Shown here: piece after piece, positions 11,699 through 26,600 of the stretch | Numbering within the stretch: the first letter of the stretch is position 1 | How the letters are laid out: the number at the start of each line of letters is the position of its first letter | NCBI GenBank assembly: GCA_022266195.1 | Contig: WHVY01000005.1 | Location: 6,386,001 to 6,450,000, forward strand | DNA from: Tetranychus cinnabarinus | Taxonomy: Eukaryota; Arthropoda; Arachnida; Trombidiformes; Tetranychidae | Length of the DNA: 64,000 nt | Direction of reading: 5' to 3' | Made by a program: the position numbers and the translations under genes | Notes under the pieces: model-generated | Seen by the model: the letters and a program-made list of their open reading frames with translations, nothing else | Databases searched by the model: none | What the model was told of the DNA's origin: nothing

Positions 11699-14600
11699 TT
11701 AAAAATTAGTCACCAATACTTGATTATTGTTGCTACCATTATTGTTGAAAGACTTGCTTTTGGTATTTGATTTGTCGCCCGTCGGTCTGTTAAGTAATCC
11801 AATAAACGAGCTAGAATTAACATTGTTTGATGTGGTTGGGGAAAAGGATGGAGGTAAAATGGTTGTTTCAGCTCCTGATGAGCTGGTTACAGTTGTAATT
11901 AAGGTTGCAGGGGTTGTCGATGTTGACGAGATTATTATTGTAGTTGGATTCTGGTTTGATGATTTTGTGGTAGTGGTGGTACTTGTGGTTGTTGACACAT
12001 TGCATGAGATTATCAAGCGATTAGTTGGTGGCGAAGTTGATAAGGATGATGAAAAAGTGTTTCCTAAAGTTCCTAAAGATTGAGGCGAATGTCGCCCAGG
12101 TATATTTATTGTTGCCGAGTCAACACAGCTCGTTCCATAGCTACCGACAGAGCTATTAAATGATTGGTTAGTTGTAATCAGGTTACGCTTGTTGGTAATA
12201 TTAGCATTAGAATTGATAACATTATTATTGTTACCATTACTATTATTATCAATATTAATATTATTATTCACATTATTACTATTAGTATTATTAATATGAG
12301 AAGTATTATTATTTAGTTGGCTATTTGGTGCTTGATTGGAGAGAAGAGCTTGATTTGAATCATTTTGAATGGACGGTCTTGGAAGGTAAGCCTCTAAATG
12401 TTGCAAAGCATTTGAATCATCCCTCTCTTTATCACCTTTGATCAAGTTTATCTTCTGGATCATCTCTTTTAACTCATAACGTAAGATAAAAGCAAAACAA
12501 AGTTTAAGAAAGGTTAACACACAAAATCCAATAACCGAAAGGCAATCGACACTTGATTGTAACCAGTCAAGAATCTGACTATAGCAACCAGTTGTGTAAA
12601 TATTTTCTGGTTCATAACTATCCATACAATCAGCACTTGTGGTCCTAGCAGCAATCACTGTATTATCATTATATCCTCCTCCTCCACCGCCTCCACCACC
12701 ACCTCCACCACTGTTACCCCGTCTATTTATATTATCACTACCAGACGTTTTTTGGTGAACACCTTTGCGAACCGTACTTTCACTTGTAACACTACCACTT
12801 GAAACTCCTCCACCGGCATTAGTACCGGCAACACCTCCTCCTTCATCTACTCCCCTTTGATTGGAGTCAACGATGGTTGGTATCATTGGGAAACGATGAT
12901 AGGCACAACAACTTTGTGGCACAAGGAACTGGGCACCTTCATAAGTAGCATGTTCACGTTCAAACCATTGGGTCATATTATAATCATAAGGCGTATCGAT
13001 ACCACAACATTGATGTTCACTTTGAACACGATCCCATAATTCCTGGTTTTAGGCGAGTCAAATTAAAAGAAAACAATATAAATGATTAAATTGGTTTAAC
13101 GGCACAACTCTATAAAATTAATTACATTTACTTCAATTATCTTTTTTTTCTCCAACACACCAATCCCATTGTGACCATTTCATTCAATCAACTGTTTACA
13201 TTGTAGCAACAGTTAATGTTACTTTTCCCTCTCATTTTCCTCCATTACTCCTTTATGTATCCCTTTCAGTATCTTTAAGTATCGCTCAGTATCTCTTAGT
13301 ATCTTTTTAGTATCTTCTATTGAACTTCTCCTGCTTAATTGACTATTGTTCTAATTGAATTTCACTGTTTCTATCCAACATTATTAAGGCAACTAACTAA
13401 TTCCAACTTGAACAATGTTTCACTGTGCTAACTTCAACTTAAATTGGTTAATTATTGCCATCTTTAATCTATTGATAGCTTATAAGGAAGTAGACAAAAG
13501 CAATGATCGGTGTTGGTAATGACACAATCCTATGTTTCTTAATACGAGATTAAACAGTCAAGTGAGTTGTTAATTTGGTATCTAATTTTTTTTAACCACA
13601 GGGTGAACTGGACAAGCTGAACATGATAGACAAGATGGTCAACAATTAGTTTGGTCACCAACAGGATTAATGGACAAGGAGATCAACGTGTTCACATCAA
13701 TTCCATCACAACAAATGAATTTGTTTGCATTTTACCTGGAAATCTGTGTCAAAGCCATAATCATTGTCGAGACGATAAATGAGATCAGATCGTAGATTGG
13801 TCAGTAATAAATTATAACGGAAGAGCCAAATTATACCAACAACAATATCTCCAACTAGTAAAACTAATATAATTTGCCAATAGAGACCTAGAAGACGTTC
13901 ATTCATTCGGTTAGCACCAACACACCCGATTGCCTGTTTGAAGAAAAATGAACAATATGGTTAATCATCTGTTAATATTGATTATATACGAAAACAGGCG
14001 AACCCAAAAAGTATGGAAAAAAGTCATTTGCAATTTAACTTGCATTGAGTTGGGTTTGCCATTTTACCTTTCATTTTATATCTCATACATGGTTGTAGAC
14101 AGATATTAAATAAACTGACGTAAATGCAAGTAAATTAATTAATAACTCATGTATATCAATCATTCCAAGTGAACAAATCGACACCAAATTAATAAGTTGA
14201 TCAATCGATTTGAAAAAAAGAGACTCCATTAAAAGGTTCCATCAATCAATCTTGCAACATTTTTCAAATAATTACGGTAACACCCGATTAACCAGTAAAT
14301 TGAAATCAATCCATGAGTATATTTAAAATTATAATTTTTGTATAATATAATTTTATAATCAAACAAACTGTAGATTGTTTTTTCACTGAATTTCCCAGGT
14401 TGAGATGTTGATGAAATAAATCAAAGTAAATCAACAAAAGCAAGAGTAAAAAAAATAGTTGACAACAAAATAAACTTAAACTTGATAGAATCAAATTTAA
14501 TTTATTTTTTGTTGATCTTTCTTAATGAAATCTTATTATACCTGGTTGAATTGAAGCAGTACCCTGTGTTTATCAAGAATTTTTTATCATTTTTGTTGAC

Positions 14601-17600
14601 TTTACTTATTTACAGAAAAAAGTTGCTTGTTTTTACCCTTTCAGACATGTGAATATCGTCAACTCCAAGTCAACTCCAAAGACACAACAATTTAGTATTT
14701 AAATGAAGCAATTTACATGGGAAAACCATCTTTCTATCTGATTGTAAGATTTGAAAATTTTAATCAAAGAATGAGTTTTGAGTTGAACACACAAAGATTG
14801 AAAAATGAAAAATACATTAACAATTCCCAGATGATTAAAATATTATTAAAATTGAAGGACAACAGTTCAATACAAATAGACGAAGCTCATGTTAATTGAA
14901 ACAATCTGGTATATTTGTTCAAATATCAACATTGCTTGAGGACACTGAAAGATATGGCAAAATATGAGATATAAAAATGATCGAGTTATTAAACATCATT
15001 TTGTTGATTATGTTGATCATTATAAATAGATGAAGATGAGCATGATTGAAATCGAGTGACATGAAAACAATAAACAACAAGATGATGAAAATATTGATAT
15101 AGCCTGGAAGGTATTAGAGCAGGAATGAAACCTGAAAAATATGAAACAGATATTAATTGTTATTAATAGTTAGCTAATACCAATTAAAAAATGCTCAACA
15201 TCAAAATACTGTATAATATAGCTGCAAGACTAAGGTTGAAAGTTACTCGATAAACCTTGTCCGTGGATTTGTAAGTTGACCTCCCTGAGCAAAAGCATAA
15301 GGACACTGAATTACTTGTTAATATGAATGTTCAATTAAATAATACTCACTAATTAATGTAAATCAGAATTAGAATGAATAAAAAATTTGAAATTAAAAAA
15401 AATTCCATCAATAAAATTATTCATAAACAGTGAAATTTTAAAATGGCTATGAGCATAAAACGCATCATAACAGAAATGAATTTTCGTAATTTTCTGCTCA
15501 ATGTTGAAACTCTTGCTGGTTTTTAGTTTATGAAACACTAATTATCAGCTATTCGTCTTGTTTGGCAATTTGGAGAGATATAATTAACCGATTGGACAAG
15601 AATTGAGAACAGATTTGCTTGGAAACGAACTGGAAATAATGTAAATTTTGATTTCTTTAAAGGTGAATAGAGGCCAGAGCATTTCGATGAAATGAAAATT
15701 GTTGAGCTGCATCAATGGTAATGGTTTTTCTGATTAGTTTCAATGTGATTCACAGGAAAACTTAATTGTCTCATGAAATTCCGTCCTCATAACAATAATT
15801 CAATTTCAAGAGGATCATCATTGATCAAGATTGTAAAATCTTAGGCTCTAAGGAATGTAAGAAACTTACCAACAATTGATTCAGCCTTAGCTATTACACA
15901 ATAATTAAACAATGAGGTGAAGATGATGATGATGATGACTGAAAAGATGAACAAGATGGCGAGAATACTGATAAAGATGAAATAGATTGCCAGGCCTGGG
16001 GCAACGTCTTCATTGTAAGTGTTTGTTTACATTTTGTCTCACTGTTTGGTGTGGAGATGAGTAAAAAGACTGGAATTGAATTAAAATGATAATTTCATTT
16101 TATTTCATTTAAATAATTTGATAACACTTGGTTGGTAAGTCAAATGTGAATATCATTCAAACAAAATTGGACTCACAGTGTTGAAGAGAAAAGCTATTTT
16201 CATAATGGAATACTTGAATCACTTTTTATAATAAATTTATTTCTTTTGTTGTCTACGCTTTTTGGCTTGTCACAGTTGTTTATCATCAACTCAACAGCAT
16301 TTTGTAAATTCAAATTGATATGATGAGACTACAGTGATAATGGTGATGATGATGATACCAACAGCCAAAGAAGCGATTTATCAAATTGTCACTCAAATAT
16401 TGATATACAGACACACAAAATGTAACACTGTAAAATTTAACATTGCTTTACCATGTTAACTATTCATAGGATTCATTTTAAATCTTGTTCATTCAAAATG
16501 TTCAACTCAATTTATAACATGTAAAACCATTAACTTGCCTTTTGTCGTTGATAAAATTACATTGTTTATTAACTCAAATGCAGCTTCATCAAAACTCAGC
16601 TGTACAAAAGCAATTCAATATCAAAAGGCGCTAAATACAAAATCTGTGAAAAATAATTTCAATTGTAATGAGATTATTATTGAGATTAAAATGGACACTT
16701 TAATTTAAAATCCAATCATGAACTTAATAACGTGTAATACGTCTGAGCCTCTTTAGTTCAGGTAATGAATACAAGGTTGGTCATTCCCATTAGTGATCTT
16801 TTCAATTCCTCATTTGTCGTAATCCTTTGCGCTGCTAATTTTGTTTTTCAACCAACTCTGAAAATAATCAATTGAACGGTTATAACCTTGTAAGTAATAA
16901 GGATTATTTGTGACTATTATTTAAACTGAATTATCTGATTCACATTCAATTCTCTTGTCGTTTCTCCTGATCTCAACTAATCTCAATGATGGAGTCAACT
17001 TAATCCTTCTTCCCAATAGCAATCTATTAGTAATAATTTACTTTCCCTTTTTATATTGTAATAATTTGTAAAACAAAGTCATGATTTTATCCAGGAAGAA
17101 ACCAAAATTAAAAGTTGAAAATGATTACCTGAAACAAATACAACTATAAGGTTAATCATTAACCAATCGTCTAATAAGGAAAAGACAGGAACAGAATTGA
17201 ATAAACCTTATTTGAAGAGTAAATAAGAATCTTTGGGAGGGAATGAACATGAAATCAGTTCAAGAGTGAACCTTGCTGATTAACAGCAGGCTGAAGTGAC
17301 AAGTTTGAAGAGCAAGTCTAAAAATAACAAAAATCAACAAATATCGATAACTACTAATAGATCAGAGATTAAGACAACTTGACTTAATTATATCTTAATG
17401 GGATCTGATTTAATGGTAAGAGCTTGAAATATTCAAAAAAATGGTGGCTAAATGCTAGTTTTTTGCTTCAACAGGAATGATGACAATTTAATCACATGGC
17501 TTCTGGTCATTGTCAATAGGATTAATAAGGACTCTTTAACCAGACACAATAAAAGTTAATATTGATCGGTAACCATAACCACTAATTATTCATAATCACC

Positions 17601-20600
17601 ATCATTTAGACTCCATAATTTAATCAGATCAATTTTATTCCTATGATTGACTCTGTTATTTTATACCGTCTCCTTTCATCTCATCCTTCCCTGTGATTCC
17701 TGTCTTGTAACATTGATTCCTTCCCACTGTATGATTACGTTTTCATGATATCATCAGATTAGGGGATAATATTTTGCGTCTTTTGTCTTCATCATCTTTT
17801 TTTGCTGATGACTCTTCATCTTCGCATCCATGATCTTATCATTGTTATCTTTGTTCAGTCTGTAACATTGTTTCTTCATTTTTCTCCGTCTTTGTCTTTT
17901 CCTTCGTCTTTATTGATGTCTTTTTGGATCTTAAAAATCGCCAAATTAACCATTAACATCAGACATCATATATATATTAGAAACAGTTGATAACTTGGTT
18001 ATCTGTAAAAGGAACAAGAATGCTGAATCAAATCTATCTGACTGATAATTGTAGCTGTAAAAGAATAAAATTTTGTTAAAGAATGGAACATGTAACTTTG
18101 GAGAAACAAGAAAATGATTTAGTGAAAGAGTGTACCTGAAATTGAACAATTCAGTAACCTAAAGATAATTGAAACTTGAAAATTGTATGAAATAGATTTG
18201 AAATACACACAAAACTACAAGAAATAGTGAATGGATAGGATGGGAAAAAAAGTTAATACAATTGAAACACTAGTAACGTTAACCTTTCAAATTAATTGTT
18301 GATTTGACTTTTTTTATTCTCTTTTTCCCTGGTATTGAGTTACTAATTTGTGTTTCAACAATTTGTGCAGCTAAATTTAAATTTATTCTGTATTCTAGAC
18401 CTATTTAGATACACAACCAAAGAGGTTTAGTGTTAATTGAATAGACTAAAGATGATGGAATACAAAAGGAAAAAAAGAAGATTAACTAATTATGAGATAA
18501 TTTGCATTTAGCATTCAATGTAAAGCTGACAATGGTGTTTGTGAAATGAATGTGCATGATAAAGGATAACTATCTGACATGGAAAAAAAACAAAATTGTG
18601 AGGCAAAAGATGTAGTTTTGAATTAGAATGGAGGAAAACTATGAATATGTATAAGAATAAAAACGCTATGAGAGAGTTAATAGAAGGCTCAGGATTGACA
18701 GGGCTGTTCCTATCTGAGACCATTTCAAACAAAGATCATGGAACACATTGAATACTAACTAGTTTTCCTCTTTCTAACCGTTCTGTCTTCCCATTATTAT
18801 GGAAAGAAAGAGAGAAGAGAAACAGGTAACACACCGCCTCTTATTGTTGTTGTTGTTTTTGGATTCCTTGTCATCTTGTTCATCGCCCTTAGCTTTGACT
18901 TCCTCAACTTCATCAGCTTGGGCTTCATCATCATCTTCATCCTTTTCATCCATTGACATATTCAGACACTTTAGTTTTTCCAAGGAAATGAAATTGTATG
19001 AGCAAATCTTGGTTAAACAGCTGATGGTTCAATGAGTTGAATTAGATTTCTTCATTATTTTCCTTTGGAATTTACTCCTTTTGTTTTAGTCTTGTCTTTA
19101 CTCCTAGGCTTTCACTTCTTATTAACATTACCATTGAATATTGCATATTGTTGTTTAAGGCTGGAAAAATATTAAAATAGAAAGCGATATTAGAATTATA
19201 AGAATGGAAGAGCGAGGAGTTTTTATTTATATTAACATAGTCATGATAATAAATTCAAAACTATGAATCAACTAACCTTATGATGATTATCAACGAAATA
19301 TTCATTTGACTTTCCATTGTTCCATCATCATCTTTCAGTCTAATTTAAGAAAGTGCCTAAATTTTTGCTCAATTAAGGGTTGCATGTCAAATTAAAGAAA
19401 ATTACTAAAATATATTCTATCTGCATAATCATGATAAGAAGTTGTGCATCTAAGCATGGCGATTTGAGCTGAAATTGGCCTCAATAAAGCCTTTTTGCAG
19501 TGGACAAAGCAAAATCTGAAAAATCTCCAGTAAATGATAATCGACTTCGTTATTTGCACAGTAAACTTCTGATAAATTAATCCCTGTAGATGAATTAGAA
19601 AAATAGGTTCAAATACCATCCAAAAAATGTGTGAATGATGATTAACGATTAGAATTAGAAATGCAGTAAAATAGCTAACATTTAATGGCATATTGACACA
19701 AGAAGTAGCGGTAAACGTTAAGACTTGGTTAGAGATGATATAATTAGGAGATTGAAATTTCCACTGAAAGTTAGATTAATTGAGAACAAACCAGGAAGAG
19801 ATTGTGAATAATAAAAGAGGAGGGTCACAATGGTGAAGAAATAAACATGTTAAATTATCAGAATTTCATTCCATCTGGTTAGTCAACTGCATATTGACGT
19901 GACTGTGACATAAACAGATATAAAAATCAGCCTAAATCGATAGTTTCCATAATTTGTATTTACCAAGGAGAAAGAGAGATAGAATAAAAATAAAATAGGT
20001 TATTGAGCTTTATCATTCTTAAAGATATTCCATCATGTAAAAAACAGAGAAAAAAGACTTGATAAAAGAGAAATAGACAGGCAAAAAGAAAGAGAGGAAA
20101 ATTTCGATAATGTCATAAAGGTTGAAATGAAGGGATGCAGATGAACAATAGAGTCTCAAAATTCCCGGTTGAATCTTTGAGTTGAATTTCCTGCATTTTA
20201 CATCATTTTGTCATCCAATGAAGATACAAACGCCGCTTAACTAAAATAAGCTTGAGGTGAAACTCAAAGTGATTGACTAGTTCTCGATAAAAGACATTTC
20301 AACGTTTGATCTGATGTAAAACAAGGATGAAATGTATTCACAATGTGTGTAAATGTTTCAAATCACACTGAAAATACAAAGGAAAACCGGCAAAATCCAA
20401 ACAGAAAAAAAGGAACCACTTCTCATTGAAACATTTATACTGGCAAAAAACTGATTCAGTGATGCAGATGAAAGGCAATCGTCATTATGACCACGTTTAT
20501 TATTGATGATGAATAACCCCACCTAGTTAATCCAAGTTAATCGACAGCTTTTGAACAATTGCATGGTTGATGCAGCAAAGAGACAAAACACAAACAGAAT

Positions 20601-23600
20601 TGATGAGAAAGATTGTTACCAAGGGGTGTCAATAAGGCCAACTCTTACAGAAGATAAATTTGATTATTCTGTCCACCCAAGGTTGAATGAGAACAGCAAA
20701 AAAAAACGTTCAAACACATGAAGATGAAATGGAGAAAATGAAACAAAAGAAAGGAAAGTGGAGACACAGAAAAAAAATTACTGAAAGTAAAGTGATAGGT
20801 TTAATGTTATAACAGTTGAAAAGCTCAACGGTTAAAAGTAATATCTTTCATCTTAAATCTTCTGTTATTGCAGACGATGAGTTTGAGTAATCAAACAGTC
20901 AAAGGATAGGAGGATGTATGGTTATGTTATGGTTAAGGAATACAAAGACAAAATTGATATGTAGACAACCAACAGACGATTTAGACATGTTTGGATGGTC
21001 AAGAAGCAATAATCAGAAACAATTCACATCATGGCAGTTTTGTTTGTCTACACTTGGCAAGATATAACATTTCATTTCTATTAATAAGTTGAAAATAGAA
21101 AGCAAAATTAAACAGAAAAAGAGTTGACCGAAAAAACAATGAGAATAAACGACTTAAACAATTCACACCTGATCTCATTTCAACTGTTAACCAATGAAAT
21201 CTCTTCAAATTATGGCGTCACAAGAACATCAAGTTTAACGGAAAAATTATGTTAATGCCAAATGAAATGAATAATTCGTGTCAAAAATTAACCTTAAGTG
21301 TTAATTGAACCCTTTTTTCCGTCTCTGATCATTTTCTGTGACGCTTAATGCATCAAAGTTTCCCCTTGTGAAAGATAACCATTAAATCTTTGAGGTTAAT
21401 TAGTGTTAACATCATTTTTTTACCCAAAAAGCTGTTTTGTTTGAACTTATTATACAACTCGTCTGGATTTATGCTGATACTGTTTAGTTGATGTTTAATT
21501 AATCAAGACAATATTCTTGATAATCACAGGATATAATTGGGTTCGTTCCTAATTCCGTTTAAGTCAATTGTCTCGTTTTTGTGTTTCTGTTTAACACTTT
21601 TTTACTAACATTTCTCTCTTTTTTTCTAGATTTTTTTCACAGCAAAAATTATCCATCGTTGCTTGTTCAGTAAAGATTTTTATCAACCGTGTTTGCAGAT
21701 TTTCAATGTCTATTGTCACGCAATGGTCAGAAGATAATAAATTGCCTGTTGTTCAATATGAGTTTGAATCTCCAGTATTAATTATCCTTTCAATTTGTTA
21801 AACAGAAGATTGTTCATATCACTAAAGGACACTGAATCATCACTTTTTGCTTCATGACAAAAGTCCCTGTCTTTTCTCAACGTTTTAACTCACTAACAAT
21901 ATCAACATAGTGGAACCTCATCATTATAATCAGCTTTGTCTGATTTTTCTAAGGATTCTTTCCTTTATCTTTGTCTCCTGATTGCTGATAATGACAGTTT
22001 TATACATAAAGTCTAAAATGATCAATCCTCATTGAGGATGGATTCGCTTTCAACTCATCATCATTATCACTGCTGTTACCCTCTAACTTCTTCCTGTCAC
22101 CCCATGGACCAAATGTGGAAAAAGGATTTCAATGGTTTATCATGCAAATGTCTCCTTTTGTTCCCAGAATTGACATGATATCAAGGTCGATGATCAGAAC
22201 TACAGTTTACCATTTAACACAGGAGTCGACATGGCATCTCAAGAAAAGACCTAAACAATAAAAGATATAAGAACCTGAAAAGACCATGATCAAGTGAGAA
22301 CAACAAAAATCTTTTTTTTTTGTGTTACGGTGAACTTATCAAAATCTCTTCAACGTCCATTAACAATATTGCCAGAGATAAAAAGGGTTGTTGGTTACTG
22401 TTTAGGATCCATGGAGAAATGGAAGTAAAAAATCACCCAAAAAGTAGGATGGAAAGAAGAAGAAAAAAATGAAGACAGACAACTGAAAAAAAGGAAGATG
22501 AAAAAGTTCGTTTTTTTGTTTCCTGTTCATGTGCTGTGAGTTATATTGTTGTTGTTGGGATCATTTTTGCTGATGGTAAACTCTTGTATACAATTTACTT
22601 TTATGGTGATTAACCGTACAACAATGTATTTTCACCAACAAACAAACAACCAAGCAACAACATGAAAAGAGGAGCAATTTGATACTGATGTCTTTTTTTA
22701 TACTTTTGGGTGAACATGAGTTCGGAGAAAAGCAAATCTCATGCCTATCAGTTTGTTCAAGTCAATCTTTCATAATCAAGTAACCAGTTTACGATCATTG
22801 TCCATTGGTAACAAAACAACATCATTTCATCATTTAATTTAATGGTTTTTTACTACCATCAACAGCCAGCACTCTTGGTTATTCAATGATTGTCAAAAAA
22901 AGGAAGAAGAAGAATGATCCTGAATACACATTTGTTATATAAATCTGATCAATCTAACCAGGTAAACAAAAGCATGACATCTACTTTTTAAGCAGCTATT
23001 ATAAGCAACTCAATTATATTCTCTAATTACAGAATGGCAACAATTTTCGTTTCAACACTGATCTTGGATTGGCATTTCTCAATTATTGATGATGCTTGAA
23101 CAAACTCAATCAGTTATTCAACCAGCATGACAAAGATTGCAAGTTAAATTATTGGATTTGGAGGATACACCAAGGAAGAAAGATGCTGATAGGATATAAT
23201 AGCTGGACATTTAGGAAAGCCATGCATTTAAATCTGATTAGTTGATGGAAGCAAATATTCAACTTTAGCCTTTAACAAGATGGTGAAGGAAGGAAAGTTG
23301 TAAGCAAAGAAAAATGACTCGTTATTAATTAATGATCAATCATGTGAAATTTGAGCTTTTACAGGAATATAAAAGTTCACAACTAAATATTGGAACAAGG
23401 CAAGAAAATGTCTCAACCAAAGGTGTAAATATTTTCATTCTCAACCTTTTTCCCCCTTAATTGATAAAGACAAGGTGAAGGAACGATATTTATATTTATA
23501 TATTTATTTATGGGTTCCCGTTTCATGTCAAGTTGAGTAAATGAAATGCTAGGGGAGCAAAATCAGGTTAAGACCAAGAAAATCATGTACACACACACAT

Positions 23601-26600
23601 ATACATAATAGTTGTATTATAATGTAATAGTGTTTGCTTTGCAAGTTTTACGTAACAAGTATTCAGTAAAGTAAAGAATGGATAAGCAAGATGATGAGGA
23701 AGAAAATTTGCACCGAAAATTTGATTCCTTAAGTAAGGTAGGAAAGAGGAAAGATTGGATAAAAATTGGATTCTCTTTTAAAAAAAGTCATGTTGAAGGA
23801 ATTTTCTTATTTTACCTTTTTACCATTGTGATGTATTAAAAGCAGGATCAATGTAAAGGTTGAACATGAATGTAGTTAGATTGATGGTCTCAATGAAAGG
23901 TTGATTGAATGAACGATTGTAAATCTAAACCTAATATCTAACAATGATTAAGAGGGTTCTCTTTATCATCATCTTAAGCTTCACTGACTGAATATTCAAT
24001 CAATAATATTGTTACTTGCATTGAATGTTTATGAGCTAGAAGTACATAAAAAAGCTAACAATAATAACCATTATGATATAAATATTAATGCAAAGTATAA
24101 ACAATTTAAACAAAGTTATCAACTTTCGCTTGAATTGACAATGAAAAAGGAGTTGAATGAAAGTAAAATGAATCAAAAATACAATCCTCATTCATTCAGG
24201 CTAATTAAACATTAAGAATCAAGAAATCTCGAAAAGTAAATAAAGAAAGATTAAATGAGTGAAATATTAATGATCATCTTAATTAACCTGATAAAACAAA
24301 CCAACAGAAATTTCAAGACTATTTTCCTATTGCAAATTTCAATCTATTGATCCGGTGTACAAGATTTTTGACAGATTCAGGACAAACAATCAATGTTTCA
24401 GTGTAAGAATAGACTATTTCCCAATATATAATTAGTTTTGTCACGTAAATAATTTTCATTATCATAACAATATTTTTCTTTGTATTCAATAACAATCTGA
24501 AATTTCAATTTGAATCAAATTTCCATCTAACGTTTTCGTTTGTTTTGTTTTACAGATAAATGCAAGATTCAAAATGTATTCAGGAAAAAATACCAACTTG
24601 GAAAAGATGTAAGGATAGAATCAAATAGGAAACCAATGTAATGCAATAAGTTGAAAGTGGAAACTGGAAATTCAACTAACAATATCATCTGAAGACAACA
24701 TGATTTATCTACTTTCTTGAAGCTTAATTTTAAAACGGAAGTTATTTGCTCTACTTTTTGGACTTACACTTTGTTGCCAACATTTTGAATGTCACAAAGA
24801 ACCATCATGAACACCATCAACATCACCATTAAACTGGTAATGTCAACAATCACAATGTTACCATCATTTGTTTTCCATTTGGTTTCCAAGAAAATTACTT
24901 GAACAAATTTTCGTCAACCCAAATGTTAAGGTAACCCAAGACACAAGGACAGCAAAAGGTTAATATCTAAACCCCAAAATAATGTATTTATTAATAATCT
25001 GGTAATAATTGACCTTTTCTTGTTCATCTTTCCTAGGTAGCCATAATGTTGGAAAAGCAACTTGCAGAAGGAAAGGAGAAAAATGTAAACAAAGTTATTC
25101 AAAGTTATCCAATAAAAGCACAACGGTCAATTAGACTCAAGGGATTTTCCCTCCCAGGCTCAATTACAAAGGGTATTATTTGTATATTAAAAAGCCGAGG
25201 AAAGACCAGGAAAAGATGCCGAGAAGAAAAGAAGAAGAAGATGGAGAAGAAAAGGATATCCATCAAATAAATATCCGGACTAAAGATGATAACCAAAAAT
25301 GGACAAGTATCATGTTCATCAACTTCATCAACATCATCCTTCATCTTCATCTTTTCAACGATTTCCTCTTTTTTTTGCTGCTTTTCATTTTTTTTCTTCC
25401 TTCTCTCCTCGTTTTGCTTTGCTTGCTTGCTTTGCTTACTTGCTGTTGATCAGTTTTATTGATAAAACCTTCATTGTTTACTCTAAATTCAAAACTCTAT
25501 TTACTTGTGATTACAGCAATCATATTGATTAGCCTTTGATCATTGATTGAACTCTTTTCTTTTTACGGCTGGTCATCACCATGTTAACTCAACATCATCC
25601 TCGTCATATTGAATAGTTTATTTGATTGGCAATCTATTCTGATCAAGCAAACAAACAAAACAAGGAAACTGATAAACAAAATGGGAATAACAATAACTTC
25701 AGTTGAAACAGCTTTCCACTCCATTTAATTTATTGATTAGGATTACTTTACGATTTGTGTTTGGAATCAACAATATTCTGTCTCGATTTTAATCAGAAAT
25801 AGCAGAAATAGAGAAAAGAGAAGAAATATTTCCCTCTATTATTGTCAGTATTATTAACTCTATTATAATGTTCATGATAACGATGATTATTATTATTAAA
25901 TTAATAGTTGAGGATGCTTGGAACTGACAAATGTTTGAAGAAGGCAGAAAAAAAAGAGAAAAATGAATCAACTATTTGAAGTTCACGATTAATATTATAA
26001 TCATAATAATAATAATACTGGTAATAAGAGGATAATAATGTATTGTTATCGTTATCATATTAGTGTTTAAACAAACTCAATAGATTATTATATGAATAAC
26101 TTTTCATATCAAAAAAAAGTATAATAGAACGTTTCATTTTAGATTTTCGAATTTTGTCTGAAACAAAATGTTATAAAATATTCCAGTTAACATGTACATT
26201 GATAAAGGTTATTATCAAAATCAGTAAACCGAATTGATAATTACCTTTTCATCGTAATCAGTTTGTTAATGATCAATCCTTGGTTTGAAAATAACATTGA
26301 AAAGACATTTTCAAATTCAAAAGGATTCACATTCATTTCTTAATGGTTTATCAGCTGAAACAATATTTTCATCATTACATTGACAATGAAAAAAAATCAA
26401 TTATATTTTCTGGTTCTTTTTTTTCAGATATTTTCCGATATTTTGGCGATACGATGGGGAGAGTTGGTGAAAAACTGATATTTCAATCAAATGGATGGTA
26501 ATTTTAAGTGGTAATGATGGTTAAAACAAAAGCTGGTTAACAAATTGTTGATGACGATTGAAACCTGTCACGCAATATGCTGGTTAATAATGATATTTGG

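Noticed and set aside
18799..19035. Plus-strand ORF rich in Leu and Ser
   Set aside because: It is the antisense of the acidic low-complexity tract; the composition follows from GTT and ATC repeats.
25046..25449. Overlapping Lys/Glu-rich and Phe/Leu-rich ORFs
   Set aside because: They arise from AAG/CTT-rich low-complexity DNA on both strands within the tetraspanin intron.
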